Assembly (NCBI RefSeq): GCF_026212465.1
Contig: NC_080059.1
Span: 15,433,299-15,497,298, forward strand
Direction of reading: 5' to 3'
Source: Amaranthus tricolor
Lineage: Eukaryota; Streptophyta; Magnoliopsida; Caryophyllales; Amaranthaceae
Length of the DNA stretch: 64,000 nucleotides
The position numbers were made by a program, and so were the translations under genes. The notes under the pieces are model-generated. The model ran no database searches. It saw only the letters and a list, made by a program, of their open reading frames with translations, and was not told the origin of the DNA. This document shows positions 1 through 11,991 of this stretch, one piece after another (positions within the stretch are counted from its first letter, which is position 1; the number at the start of each line of letters is the position of its first letter).

Positions 1-2765
1 AACATTAATCAAACTTTCCCATTATTCTAAAACAGTTCACTTGTATAAATTAGAATAAAAATTTGATGAACCAAAATCCTTTCTATAGTTACCCATAATG
101 TTCATCAATTACACAAGCTATCACCATTTCCTTACACAAGTTAACCTTTTTTCTACACTCCAAACTCTTACACATTTACTTACACTCTCCAACTCTTACA
201 CATTCACTTACACACTCTAAATAACTTATAAAAGTTAATCTTCTTCTATATTCCTAACACTCTTTTTCATACAATCTAATGAACTACAAAATTTTCCAAA
301 CCCATTATAAATACCCCCTTTAGTCATGAGATCACTTGCACCCCTATTATTAAATATTTTTACCGTTCTTTCTTATATCTTCACTTTATTAAAATCTTAC
401 TAACTTTATACCCTTTTATTAGTTGAAGAATAAAATGAAGATGGAGCTTGATCTTATCACTTCTTAAGCCCATAATCATCAATTTTTGAAAAGTCAAGTA
501 TTATCATTTTGGAGCTTAGATATCACTTTTTTGGGTAATTGAAGATATACTTCTTTAAAGCCTGGAGCCTTGAAGATCTTCTCTTTTGGAGCTTATTTTT
601 TGAGTTGTTATTTTCCTGCTTTTATTCTCTTGCTTGGATTAGTACCATCTTTGGAGGAAAATGGTACACATTTTCTTAACTCTCTTGTTATGTGATATTT
701 ATATATGGTTACTTGATAATATGAAAAGCATGATCAACATGATTTTAGTTGAGGCATTTAAGCTTTACATGGTTGTATTAAAGTCATATCAAGTTTAATG
801 ATATTTTCGTAAAAACAATAATACTTTTGGGGCACTACAAAAAAAGGTTATAAATATGGAAAATTTTGTTTAATATGATAATGTAGATACATATGAATTT
901 GTTTGTGAAATATTATTTCAAGTTTCATTTATGTTAGCCTTATGAACTTTTGGATTGAGAAAATGCTTAAAAATTATATTTAGTGATGTTTTTGTGATGA
1001 AATCTTAATAGATAAATGTGAACTTAGGAATTTTAAAAAGAGTATTTTATAAGTACTTTATAATAGCTAAAAGTTAGGATATCTTTTTAGATATGTTCCT
1101 TGAATTTTACTTCATGAAAATAACATTTAATTGAATTTTCGTTTAAATATATTGTATTAATCGAAGAGAGGTGTTGAATACTTTCTTAATTATTAAAAAT
1201 AGCTAACAAAATATATTACTTAAGTTTAAAATAAGTTAAAAGTTTATTAATAAATTTGTAAATAAAAGAAAAGTTATATGAGAAATAAATATTAAATGGG
1301 CTCTTCTTAACTTGTAGCTTTTTGGGACACTCTTATAACATGTTGAATCACATAATGACCCTTGGGTAAATTGTCGTGGACCTTTTGAACTTTAATTATA
1401 TTTATATCGATTTATGGCTAAAATGACCGCATTAATTATTCAAAAATAATAATTAATGAATTTTATTGGTTAAATAAACTTATCTCTTTAAAATGATTTC
1501 ATATCATCGCGGTATTTTGATAAAATTTTTATTTTGGGCTTAAGCAATTATAAAGAATTATTAATCGATTTATTGTTAAAATAGTCAAACTGATTTGTTG
1601 AAATGCTTAGCGTTGTTTTTCTTGAATTTTTTAGTCAAAAACTTATTTCATTTAGATTTTGGACCCTTAATAACTTGTCAGATTCTTTTTCATAGTTACG
1701 ATAAATCCATTTTACTATTTTACTTGGTTATTTGATAAAATACGATATTAAGTATTTAGAATTATTACCCTTGATATTTTTGATTATTTATGACATAATA
1801 ATGGCTTAGATTAGCCTCTGGAATCTTAGTATAGTTATGAAAATTTATTATTTAATTAATATTAATTTATTAGATAACTAGTAATTTGTTTTTATTAAAA
1901 GGGTAATATTGTCTAAAATTTTGTTTAGTAGAAGTTTGACTTATAAGCATGCAAACTATTTTGGTTTAGAGTCTTGTTTAATATTGCATGATATTGATTG
2001 TATGACTCTGATAGTAAGGTAACGTTGAACCATGGACCGACATGTAAAATCCCGGCGTCCGTGTTATCCGGCACTAAAATGCGGTGTCAGACAGGGGGTC
2101 CGAGAAAAACCCATCCTATGAAGTCTCGAGCATAACAGTATTGAGAGGAGTGACGACTACCACCACAGTTAGGGTTTAGGACTACGGTCATCACCTAACC
2201 AGACCATTACATATATCAGTTATCCTTACTGTTGTGATCTTTTGATGTGCTATGATGGTAAAGTTATGAACTTCTGCAAGTATTGAGAATGTAACTTCAC
2301 GGCTTAATAAAGGTCAATAATGAGTAATAACCTTCTATATTGTGTTTGTTGATTATTTTGTAAGCATGATTTAACTATCACATCATAAGCTTGTTGAGAA
2401 AATTGTAGTGGACTTTATCGCTGACCGATTCAATCGGCTATCATCCGTATCATGGATGGCAATATTTTGCAGGAAAATTTAGCTCAGGTTTCGATCCAGG
2501 TCGCAACTTTAATTATTCTATCGAGGACTTAGCAGCATTGATTTTAATTGATGACTTTGATGATTACATTGCACTTATGTTTTTTTATCGCATTTAAGCA
2601 AACCTTATGTTATATTTTCTCAATTGTAATATTTTTTAACTGATGTTTTAAACGGTTTTAGTTTTAATGGTTTTTAGCAGTTCGACGTTTTACACTTCCG
2701 CATTATTTATCATAAATATAATTATTAATGTTAACTTTGTATCGAGAGTGCCGCCGTTTGCTACA
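1..2765 (+). repeat. 5' LTR (partial) of a chromovirus-type gypsy element
   Basis: The stretch ends in CTACA three bases before an initiator-Met-type primer site and is followed by gag on the same strand, so it is the 5' LTR of a plus-strand element; its start lies before the window. Positions about 30-800 align by eye with about 12400-13200, including the blocks around the TATA box, so it shares a family with the LTR at 11992. Using that alignment, roughly 380 bp of the left end is missing and the whole LTR would be about 3.1 kb. No reading frame of note lies inside. Confidence 0.7.
305..313 (+). promoter_or_regulatory. LTR TATA box
   Basis: TATAAATAC lies in a block that recurs at about 12670 (there TATAAGTAC). 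It is the likely core promoter of the retrotransposon. The assignment rests on the motif and its conservation between two LTRs. Confidence 0.4.
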
Positions 2766-2767
2766 CG

Positions 2768-2780
2768 TGGTATCAGAGCT
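2768..2780 (+). other. Primer binding site, initiator-Met tRNA type
   Basis: TGGTATCAGAGCT matches the usual plant primer site TGGTATCAGAGCC at 12 of 13 bases. It sits three bases after the LTR end CTACA. This fixes the 5' LTR boundary and plus-strand orientation. 2781-3005 is leader sequence with no recognised gene. Confidence 0.8.
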
Positions 2781-3005
2781 AAAGTTACTCGAATCTTGAA
2801 ATTTTAGTTCCATGTGAAAAGATGTTCTCGGTAGCCGACATTTTAAGAAAAAAACGAATTTCAAATGATTTTTAAAACAAGTCGTTTCAAAAATTCTTTT
2901 TGTTTTCTATGTGCTTACGTAACTATGTGTAAAATTATGTGCCAGATTAATTAAATTAAAGTGAAAGTTAATCAAATGTTTAAAAATTTTTAGGTAAGAA
3001 ATGGC

Positions 3006-3750
3006 GTAACTTTATCTGATTACGAGGCTAGAGTTCGAGAGCCAGAAGCACAACTAGGCCGAATGGAGAGGACAAATGAGCGACTGCTTACCCTCATGGA
3101 GGAATCAGGATCAAGAGGCCAATGACGACGGGAAGTACTTTAAGAATATGGCAAATCATCGTCCGCCGCAATACGACGGAGAAGTTGATTCGGTTTCCTT
3201 TAAGAACTGGCTCTCCGAGATGGAGAAACTTCTAGAGGTCATTAACTGCCCAACGCACCTAAAAGTAAAGCTGGTTTCCTTTTACCTATATGGTCCAGCA
3301 GAGTTATGATGGCATTCTGTCAAGGCCACTATGATGATACCTTTTGGGATGATTTCCTTATAACTCTTTGTCAAAAATTCTATCTGCCATCACTCCTACG
3401 GAAAAAGAAGAATGAGTTCTTACTTCTTCGCCAGGGTCTTATGATCGTGATTGAGTACAGTTGTAAGTTCAATGAGCTATATCGATTTGCTTTTGACATC
3501 GTAAGCAAGGAAAGTGTTTGTGCATCCCGCTTCTTTGAGGGTCTTAATCTTAAGATCCAAAGGAAATCGAAAAGTATTCTGACTTTCGAGATCTCTACAA
3601 CCGAACGCTTGAGTATGAGATAATCCTTGACAAGGAAGACAACGCAAACAAAATAAAATATGGTGGAGGCAACAATAGTGGCAACAACAACAGTAAACAA
3701 GAGGCCAACTGTAGACTGAGTTAGAGATGGGAACAGCAACAAGAGGGGAG
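3006..3750 (+). pseudogene. Broken gag (capsid) of a chromovirus
   Basis: Retrotransposon Gag forms the particle that packages element RNA. Three frames together give a coiled-coil-like N-terminus (from about 3009), then the core read as NHRPPQYDG and NWLSEMEKL, then WDDF, FNELYRFA and KILDKED-like blocks typical of plant chromovirus capsids. A frameshift lies near 3110, another at about 3306 (in-frame stop after GPAEL), and more near 3620. The Gly/Asn-rich linker that precedes the zinc knuckle is cut at about 3750 by an insertion, and the knuckle resumes near 5205. Known from the family: capsid fold and order of blocks. Inferred: all pieces belong to one ancestral gag. Confidence 0.8.
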
Positions 3751-3751
3751 G

Positions 3752-5190
3752 TGATTGTTGTTGTTACAAGTTTAAGTGTTTTTTGCCTTGTTTTTGCGGA
3801 ATTAAATAAAATAAATAAAGCTTAAACTTAGAGCGAAATAATGAAAGAGACAACACGATTTTTACGTGGAAACCTTCTAGGCCTAATTAGAAGGAAAAAC
3901 CACGACCCCATGGGAATTCTAAAATTCTCCATTATGTTTAAGGCAACTCGTTACAATTACATTAAACACCTTGCTTCACTCGAAGCGCATCAACTAGGCC
4001 GAACTCTCTTTCTTATTGCTTCACTCAAAGAAACTAACGTAGCTTCACTAAAATCTAAACTTCTCACAAACTTCACTTGAAGCTAAGTAATTCCCCTTTA
4101 GACTCACCCAAGTCTAATTACAAATATCACTCAAAAACCATTACAATAAGGATAAAATTCTCTAGAATAAAATCAATGAGTTGCACAAGAAAATATTATA
4201 AAATTAATTGGCGTTTTAAGAAAAATTTTCTTGTAAAAATTCCAAAAATAATCGCATGAATAAAAGAGCTCATACGTTGGATGTACTTAGGAACAGCTGA
4301 ATTAGATTACCATTTATAGAACTAAATTCCCTAATAAAATGGAAGAAACCAACCACTACTCCCTTATCCCAAATAATAAGGAGAATAATGTGCATCTTAA
4401 GATCCAAGGTCATCCTACGGTTAGTCTCTAAAAATAGGTATTAATCTTGACAAATTCAAGCCCACGGTTATCTAATGATAACCGTTGTTCCCATATACTA
4501 ATAATAGATACTTTTCCCTTTAGCAGCAGTTCCCATATACTAAAATTAGCTGCAGTTCCCTTTTTCCAATAATAACCACGGGTACTTTAAGCTAAATATA
4601 GATACGGTTAAGGTTTGCTAATAATAGGAACGGTTGCTATTTACTAATGTTAGGGATGGTTACCTATTTACTAAATTTAGGATCAGCTATTCTAATAATA
4701 ACTAAGACTTTCTATCATCAGCTGCTGTTCCTATATTTAGTAAATTCAATTATTCACTGAATATAACTCCTAAAATAAAGGCTTATTAAAAACGAAAATA
4801 ATTTTGGAAAATACTTTGCCAATTAACTTTAAAAATTTATAAATACAACAAATTAACTTTAATTAATACATCAACTAAAAATGAAAATATAATTAAGAAC
4901 ACAATTTTAGTGGACATATATTCAGCTGACTTCAATCTATGAACAGTGTGCTGTCTTCAATTTCCAATTTTGTTAGAACATCAAATTTGGGAACAGTAGA
5001 CCTCCTGTCTACATTTGACATCCTAAGCGATATACTTCTTCTAACATCTTTTGGATCTTTTTGACACGTACATTTCCATAGACTAAGTCATAGGTACCAT
5101 CAACGATCATAGTCACGATCGGATATTGAGCTGCATACAATCTCTAAAGACATATTTGTTTAAATAAAGTGTAGTCATCATCAAAACTCA
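3752..5190. mobile_element. LTR-like insertion inside gag (candidate solo LTR)
   Basis: This block separates two parts of one gag gene. It starts TGATTGTTG and ends AAAACTCA, flanked by GGAGG and AGAGG (4 of 5 match). An alternative reading is a 7-bp duplication CAAGAGG at 3740-3746 and 5189-5195. Either way a 1.4-kb insertion is supported by flanking gag continuity. Inside I see no protein domain; short open frames near 3841-4259 look like chance. It could be a solo LTR or a non-autonomous element of another class. Confidence 0.55.
4430..4745. repeat. Degenerate short repeats
   Basis: Loose copies of a 15-25 bp phrase with 'gttcccatatactaa', 'ctaataata' and 'acggtt' recur about ten times, in direct and near-inverted form. 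They lie inside the insertion at 3752-5190. No known satellite is recognised. Confidence 0.45.
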
Positions 5191-5204
5191 AGAGGTCCAA
5201 CACC

Positions 5205-5480
5205 GACCAATTGGGATCGCAAGCCGTTCCCGCCAACAACTTCAACAAAAATCACAGTTTAGAAGTGTCGCTTATGTGGTAAGGATTACCGAGGTCGTTT
5301 ATGCACTGGGAAGATCATCTGCTTCATATGCAAAAAGCAGGGTCATGTTTCCACTAATTGCCAAGAAGTAATTCATAGAGGACTACTACCCGTAGCCAAC
5401 AAGAATTCTTCAAACCCAACCCTAGATACTAAGAAGGTCTACATACCTATATTTCCATATCACATCTACCTAAAAATTCC
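5205..5480 (+). pseudogene. Gag C-terminal fragment with zinc knuckle
   Basis: The reading frame contains CFICKKQGHVSTNC, a perfect C-x2-C-x4-H-x4-C knuckle that binds RNA in Gag. It is preceded by CRLCGKDYRG, a second Cys-rich stretch usual in Tekay-type elements, and by a basic linker. It continues the gag at 3006-3750 beyond the insertion. A stop lies just before CRLC. 5481-5845 should hold protease and the start of RT but I see only decayed sequence with no motif I can defend. Confidence 0.75.
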
Positions 5481-5845
5481 TAAGCAACACTTACGGATCC
5501 TAATAGGAAAATGATTGTGACTAATGAGTCAAGCCTCCTATGTCTATGTTATTCGTTCACTAAAACTTTTGGCATAAAGAGAGCTCAGATTATTCTTTTG
5601 AAAGGCACAAAGATCGTCTTGAAGATATGTAAATGTTGACATTAATTGTGGAGATCAGATACGTTAGTTGAATCGGCGACCATTCGAATTGGGCTAAAAT
5701 ATGCTCTTTCCAAAAAAAGTGACTATTAATCAGCTTAAATTCAAAAATTTGTTTAGACGATATTAATCTTTAAGAAGCTTTTTTATGCACAAATTAATAT
5801 GTTTTGGAGATCGAAATTAAACTTTCCTAATGATGACTGTCGGCC

Positions 5846-6030
5846 AAACAAGGTCTTGGTATGGGCTTAAACAAATACTTCAGGCTTGTTATCATAACTT
5901 TGCCGATTTTGTTTCCACTATTGGTTTTATTCATAGCACATGTGATAATTTCTTATTCATCTACAAATGAAGGTCTACACTACTATTTTACTCTTGTGTG
6001 TTGATGATATAACTATTATTACATCTTGTT
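5846..6030 (+). pseudogene. Copia reverse transcriptase fragment
   Basis: One frame gives YHNFADFVSTIGFIHSTCDN, the segment after the conserved YGLKQAPRAW block of Ty1/copia RT. The block itself is recognisable just upstream in a shifted frame. After one stop and a frameshift comes LLLCVDDI, the catalytic YVDD box with Y changed to C. No adjoining copia sequence is visible, so this is an orphan fragment left by rearrangement. 6031-6161 shows nothing recognisable. Confidence 0.75.
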
Positions 6031-6161
6031 GTTGTAAAGTATGCCCTAGGCCATGGTTGTTGTTGTAAACATCTAGTTAAACTGAAAAAGTCTTGTAGCA
6101 ATAGTAACACTTAAGAGCAAATGGTGAATGTCATCCATAGCTTGCCTTAAGAAGCTCTCTT

Positions 6162-6537
6162 AGAGCTCGCTTGGATTGCGAGTGAATATTTAAGGGGTAA
6201 AAAAGTCAAACTAATAGAACAAAGGTAATTAAAAATGTTAATGAAGTAATTAAAATAATTGTTAAGAGGTAGAATGAGAGTAAACTAAACAAGATGAATA
6301 AAAAAGATGATCATTTTCCCTATTTGGAAGAAAAGAATTTCCCACACACCTAGGGTAAATTTATACTCAAAACTGAGGGAACTAATTGCTATTTTATTTA
6401 TTTTTCATTACTTTCTAGCCAATTTTTACACCTCTTTAAAATACAAATTTCTTTAATCATTTACCAAACTAACTTTATTTTCCTAGTTTAACTTTTATTT
6501 ATCCTTAAAGTTTTACATTCAATTCAAAAGGACCCTT
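6162..6537. mobile_element. MITE-like fold-back element
   Basis: The left end (AGAGCTCGCTTGGATTGCGA) and the reverse complement of the right end (AGGGTCCTTTTGAATTGAAT) agree over about 35 bp with several mismatches, both running into TTTAAGG. Length is about 376 bp, AT-rich and non-coding. Target duplications are unclear, so the superfamily cannot be assigned. Confidence 0.45.
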
Positions 6538-6591
6538 AATAGAACATAATCAACATGTAACCTAAGGCATCATAATCCACAACCCCAACAT

Positions 6592-6838
6592 TGATTATCG
6601 GTTACTTTTGAGTATATCGTTTGATTCTATAATAATTGAATATAAGTAACTACATGTATTACTTGAATTAATATTGAGATTATTTAGGAAATAATTAGAA
6701 TTATATGCTTTATATGTTTCCCTTTTCATTTTATTCTTTTCTTGTTCTTCAAGGAACAGGATATCTTTATGTACTGTAATATTTAGATGCTTTCTAGATC
6801 ATCAATACATTCAAGCATTCTTCTCCAATTATTCTACA
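6592..6838 (+). repeat. 5' LTR of copia element (start uncertain)
   Basis: The right end is fixed by CTACA at 6834-6838 followed directly by a primer site TGGTATCAGGCT at 6839-6850. The left end is a guess at TGATTATCGG; an earlier TGTAACC at 6556 is also possible. Length of about 250-280 bp is normal for a copia LTR. Confidence 0.45.
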
Positions 6839-6850
6839 TGGTATCAGGCT
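6839..6850 (+). other. Copia primer binding site
   Basis: TGGTATCAGGCT follows the LTR end without spacing and resembles the initiator-Met tRNA site. It is followed 24 bases later by the gag start codon. Confidence 0.7.
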
Positions 6851-6874
6851 AATTTTTCTTCCGACGGCACATCC

Positions 6875-7690
6875 ATGTCTTCTATTAAAATCGACCCTAG
6901 TTCTCCAAAAGTTCTTGGACCTCAATATCGACCCGTTGATGTCATCACTCCCACTCGTCTAACTACTGATAATTATGATACTTAGGCTGCCAACATTCAA
7001 ACGACATTGGAAGCTCGGCGGAAATTTAACTTTCTAGACGGCACCATTACCACGCCTTCATTCTTGTGAATCAAGTCCGATTCGATTGTCGTCTATGCCA
7101 TGCTCATTTCATGGAACACAAAAACCATTGATCCTAGCCTTAAAACCTCCATTTCCATGTTTCGGGAAGTTAAACCTTTTTGGGACCATAATAAACAACG
7201 TTTCGCTGAAACCAATGGTCCCCGTATCAAGCAATCCGAGCTTCAATTGCTAAATGTGAACAAACCAAATCCATGTCGGTTTCTACGTATTATGATACTC
7301 TTCATACTTTATGGCAAGAACGGGTTCGTCTTTCTCATTCGGAAATTCATGCTCTAGTCAAAGCTGTTGGTTTTGCTATTCACTAATCATCCGATTGTGG
7401 TTGGGACTGATCTACTACACGACCCTTCTGTACTCAATGTAATCGACCAGGCCATGAATCCTCTAATTTCTAGGCTGCCGCCATTTGTGGCCATTGCAAC
7501 AAGAAAGGTCATCTCGAAATTCACTGCTATGATCTCTTTGGTTGTCCCGGTGATCGTTCTGACTCCAAGAAACCTTCACGGCATTCAGTACACGCAAATG
7601 CTGGCACTACTTCTTCTTCCGCTTCCCCTATTGATAACATATTTACTTATGCCCAATGGATGGTCATTTTGGTGTCATTTGTAATTCTCC
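6875..7690 (+). pseudogene. Copia gag, broken
   Basis: The start ATG at 6875 opens MSSIKIDPSS and reaches the Gag core (AMLISW, IDPSLKTSIS, REVKPFWDHNKQRFAETNGP) typical of the UBN2/gag family of copia elements. Stops lie near 6983 and 7067 and a frameshift near 7240, after which KCEQTKSMSVSTYYDTLH continues in another frame. Two adjacent knuckles follow at about 7425-7530: the first has lost its last Cys, the second reads CGHCNKKGHLEIHC and is intact. The Ser-rich linker before protease ends near 7690. Confidence 0.85.
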
Positions 7691-8217
7691 TACAGCAGAA
7701 AATAGGTTGAATGGTAAGTTTGATACTTTACGTTAGATTATTGATACTGGTGCTAATCAACACATTATCGGGGACAGTTCGACGATGTTTAATACTTAGT
7801 CGATCGAATGTCCTATCGGTTTCCCTCATGGCATAACTGAATGTGTCACCTTGGTGGCTCCATCTCCTTATTAACCTCTCTTGCTCTTACTGGGTTTTAT
7901 TTATTCCAAATTTGTGTTGCAATTTACTCTCTTTTTTCCATCTTAATGATGATTTACACACCTTAGTTTACAATGACTCTAAAAATTGTGTTATACATAA
8001 CCAAATAAAAGAGCTGATTGAAACGGAGATTAGAAGAGATGGACTACATTATTTTACCACAATGACATCTGTTTCTACTATTCAAGCTTTCTTTTTTCTG
8101 GATCTTTAGAATCGTTGTCTTAGTCATCCTTCAAAAAAAGTAGTTCAACTACTTCCTCATGTTTCTAGTAGTAAAGATCATTTAAATATTGTCTATTAAG
8201 TATGTATGCAAGCTAAA
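7691..8217 (+). pseudogene. Copia protease and pre-integrase domain
   Basis: The protease active site reads IIDTGANQH (near 7738-7765) with DTGA intact. Next come VLFIPNLCCNLLS, a pre-integrase block RRDGLHYF, and the LGHPSKKVV zinc-binding region near 8110-8150. A stop precedes LSHPSKK and another lies in the VCMQAK segment. The gene is cut at 8217 by a solo LTR and resumes at 10834. Confidence 0.8.
8213..8217. repeat. Left target duplication CTAAA of solo LTR
   Basis: CTAAA immediately before TGTAACACC is repeated exactly at 10834-10838 just after TTACA. Confidence 0.9.
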
Positions 8218-10833
8218 TGTAACACCCCGTTAAAATGACCGATTAAAAAAATATTTATATAATTAAAAGTTAGTTGATTGAATATATTAACAATTATTCG
8301 AGCATACTTTTGTTGTGCGTGCGTTTCCTTGCGTAACGACTTTTGCGTCTAACAATTAAATCGAATAAACTAATTTAATTCAAAAATAAAAAAATCAAAA
8401 TGATAAACCACATGAGTGGCCGGTTATGAGGAGGATTTGGAGGAGTTTATGAAACTCCTCCCTAATTGCCAATTAAGGGACATTTATGCTAGATAATTAA
8501 GGGAGGAATTAAGCCCTGTAATTTAGACTTTGAAGGGGTCAAAGAAGCATTAGAATACTTCAAAAAAATCAGAAAAATTCTCCACCTTTTTCTCTTATTT
8601 TCGACTAAGAAATGCAAAAGAGAGAAAAAAATAGTGAGAAAAAAATCTTGGAGTGATTTTTGGGTGTTCAATTGTGTAATTCAATCTTTAATCCTTGACA
8701 CTTTTAAGTTATTAAACCATTATTCATTTGCAAAATTTTAGTTTATTAAAAGAATTTTATTCGTGGGCATTATTTTTATCTTATATAGTTTTTTTTTCAT
8801 GACTTAAAATTCATTAACGAAATATAATTTGTTACAAGAATTATGTTCATGTTTTAATTTATATAATTTCATATAAATTTACATTCCTTTAACAAAATAT
8901 GATTTGTTAAGAAATGATGTTTATGTTTTAATTTATAAAGTTTCTTATGGATTTACATTTCTTTAACAAAATATAATTTGTTAAAAGGAATGATGTTGAT
9001 ACTTTATTTTATATAGCTTTTATGAATTTATCTTCCTCAACAAAATTTTAATTTGTTAAGAGTGATTGTGTTTATGTCTTATTTTATATTTTTTTTATGA
9101 GTTCATAATTCTTGAACAATTTTTAATTTGTTAGAAGAATTATATGTCTACATTTATTTATTTTTAGATATCATATAACTTATGATTTTCTAGCAAAATT
9201 TCAATTTGCTTGAAGAAATTATGTTCATGATTTGGATTTTTTAGAATAAAAAATGTATATTTATTTGAAGATTATTGATTAGAATATTCTAATTTAATGA
9301 TTATTTAGGTTTTGATTTATGATTCAATTTAGTGATGAGTTTTTTTTGTGTATAGGTAGATGTATATATTTAATGCTATGTATTTATTAAAACATTCATT
9401 GATTTCCTTATTGAGATTAATAGTGGTAGTGAATGTTTTCTTGTATGTGTTGTTGATTGAATCATTGAATTATTAAAAAGAGATTAAAAGGATTCTATTA
9501 TTTAAATTAAATACATTTATAAATAATAATAATAAAAATTTTGGAGATCGAAATTCTATCTTAGGGGTTCGCGCCTCGAGCCTTGATATTCGAGTGAGTT
9601 TTGTTTGTTGTTTCGCTCACCGATTGTATTAAAAGTCATTTAAACGCTGAATTTAATTAAAAATAGTACATGGGTTATCTGTTTAAATTTTGAAAATTGT
9701 TCAAATAGGCCAATAAAGTTTCTGGTTGTATTTTAAAATTAAGAAGTTATTGAGATTAATAATTAATCATTTGAAATTATTATGTTTGGTGACGCCTTGA
9801 TGGTATAAAATGGATTGAATGTGTTGACACGTCTTAATATGTGCTTTTTATGTGTGTATTTGTCTTTAGGACCTCAGTTCATAAGAGGTTGACATTTCAA
9901 TTGTGGAAGTGCCTTTGAATTGATAGATTTACCGTGCTATTAAGGTACACGCTAAGACCATACTTTTGTAATTGGTTATGTAAAGAAATATTGTGGGTAT
10001 TCTATAATGTGATGTTGTATATCACTTAAGGCTTCGACACAAAAAATAATTTGAAAGGAGTTTTTTTGAGGATGGTTGTGTTGGTTACCCACATGGGGTA
10101 AATATATTAGAATTGGATCTACTATTATTATCGTTCTCATGGCAGTTTTGGATCATTACAGTCACCATGGGGTATGCATACTTTACCTTTGACGACCCGA
10201 ATAGGACATACAACATCTTACGCCGGAGGTTGTCTAAGGATTAGCTCTCTTATTTATATTCCTCCAAACTTTTTCTAATACTCTGGCGACCAGAACTGGA
10301 GGGGCAACGACATGTGTTAGAAATTGGTAATTCAAATATGACATCTTAACTATTAGAGCCTCTGCATGCTAGGATGAACTCATTGCTTGTATGTAACTTG
10401 TATAATGCATTGTATGAAGTCTCTGACATGTGTTGGTTTATGTTCTTTGGAACTTGTTATGATGTTGTTACTTGACAACTAGCAGGTTAATTTGCAGGTG
10501 GGGTTGGCGTGTAACGACTCAAACGTTAAAACCTGTAAATGAGTTGGCTATCGCACCTGAACTTATATTACTTGATCTTTTGGACTTTACTATTTATTTT
10601 AGCAAGTACGTTCTTTTTTGGACTTTATTTGGTTTTGACAAGGCCTGTAGGCTCTCATGCTGTAAACTTGAAGACTTCTGCTTATTATTATTTCCGTTTT
10701 CTTTTGATTACTATTTCTTTTATCACTAGAACGTCATTGATCCTAGAAATGGTTTAACTTAAATATCCAATGTGTGACCCAAAATTTAAATTTACCTGCG
10801 AATATCTGGTTCATTTTAACCCGGACTATTACA
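8218..10833. mobile_element. Solo LTR, 2.6 kb, inside copia
   Basis: The block begins TGTAACACCC, ends ACTATTACA (TGTAA...TTACA), and is bounded by a perfect 5-bp duplication, CTAAA. Copia integrase reads on directly on both sides, so this is one clean insertion. It contains no primer site, polypurine tract or pol motif, so it is a solo LTR left by recombination between two LTRs. Its size fits the long LTRs of Tekay- or Tat-type gypsy elements. It carries a palindromic tandem array at 8726-9215. Confidence 0.9.
8726..9215. repeat. Tandem array of ~75-bp palindrome units
   Basis: Units start near 8813, 8888, 8962, 9037, 9112 and 9190, with a weaker unit near 8728. Each has a core like TTAACAAA-ATATAA-TTTGTTAA followed by a T-rich tail. 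Spacing is 74-78 bp. Unit 9190 has changed both arms together (AACAAA to AGCAAA and TTTGTT to TTTGCT). Confidence 0.8.
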
Positions 10834-11991
10834 CTAAACAACCCCGAGACAAGTTTCCTTTAACTGACAATAAAACTTCTTGTATTTTTGAGAAATTTCA
10901 TTGTGATTCATGGGGCCCATATCAACTGGTTATTTCTTAACCATATATGACGATATTTTTAGAGCTACTTGGTTTTATTAATTTCTTGATAAAGCTGAAA
11001 TTTTTCGTATGTTTATGATTCCATGGTTGATCGTCAATTTTTTCAAACTATTAGAGTCATTCAAAGTGACAACGGGACTAAATTTAATTGTCTACTTGAT
11101 TATTTTGCTGCGAATGGTATTCTGTTTCAAACTTCTTATGTGGGTACTCCCCAAAAATGAGAAGGTCGAATGTAAAAATGAACATATTTTAAATGTTAGT
11201 CGTCCTTTACGTTTTCAGGCTCAATTACCTTTTTCTTTTGGGGTGAATGTATTCTATCAGCTGCTCATTTAATCAATCGTACCCCCACTCTTATCTCACC
11301 AAAATAAAACACCCTCTGAGATATTGTTTAATTATGGGTGACAAATTTGCTAGGCATAGTCGCAAGTCTATCTTTGATGGGTATTTCGTTTGGTAAGAAT
11401 GGATGGCGTTTGTTGGATATTGAAACTAAAGAATTTTTTAAGTCTCGAGACGTTAAGTATGATGAACATGTTTTTCCTTTTGCCTCCTTGGCTGATTCCT
11501 CTGCTTCTTTTCCTACTGAGGATATTCACGACGACTTTCTTGCCATTGATTTTCCTTATTTGAGGTTGAATATCTTGTGTTGGATCATTGTACTATTGTG
11601 AAAATTGAGTCTGCTTACCTCTTATTCCTAGCACTCCTTCGGTTCCTCCGCCTTTGGGTGACCTTCAATTGGGTAGCAATTTTAGGGAGAAAATCCCTTA
11701 TGTCAAGTATCGAGATTATGTCAATCATGCGGCTCTTTCTAATATAATAGTCCATCTCTTTCTCTCTTTCCCTCCAAGCACTTCTCAGGTACTCCGTATG
11801 CTATAGCACATTGTATCAACTGTGATAAATTTTCTGTCAACTATCGTACTTTTATTGTATCCATTGTCAAAACACATGATCCTAGCTCTTTTAAAGATGC
11901 TATGAAATACTCTCATTGGTGGCAATCCATGCAAGATGAAATTCGAGCACTTAAGGATATTGATACTTAGTCTTTAGTCCCTCTTTCCATA
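10834..11991 (+). pseudogene. Copia integrase to start of RT, broken
   Basis: The sequence resumes with TKQPRDKFPL and CDSWGPY, the start of the integrase core. Later blocks are IRVIQSDNG-like near 11050, QTSYVGTPQK with a decayed NGRVE, ILNVSRPLRFQAQLP near 11200, the GYP-like FDGYFV near 11370, then RLLDIETKEFF and the acidic linker DIHDDFLAID. From 11890 the RT start is clear: WWQSMQDEIRALKDIDT with a stop where Trp is expected, then SLVPLS. The gene is cut at 11991 by the LTR starting TGTAACAGAC, and the rest of RT is not found in the window. Frames change often, so it is dead. Confidence 0.85.

Noticed and set aside
3841..4259. Two consecutive small plus-strand frames
   Set aside because: They are within an LTR-like insertion, without domain, codon bias or neighbours that support them.
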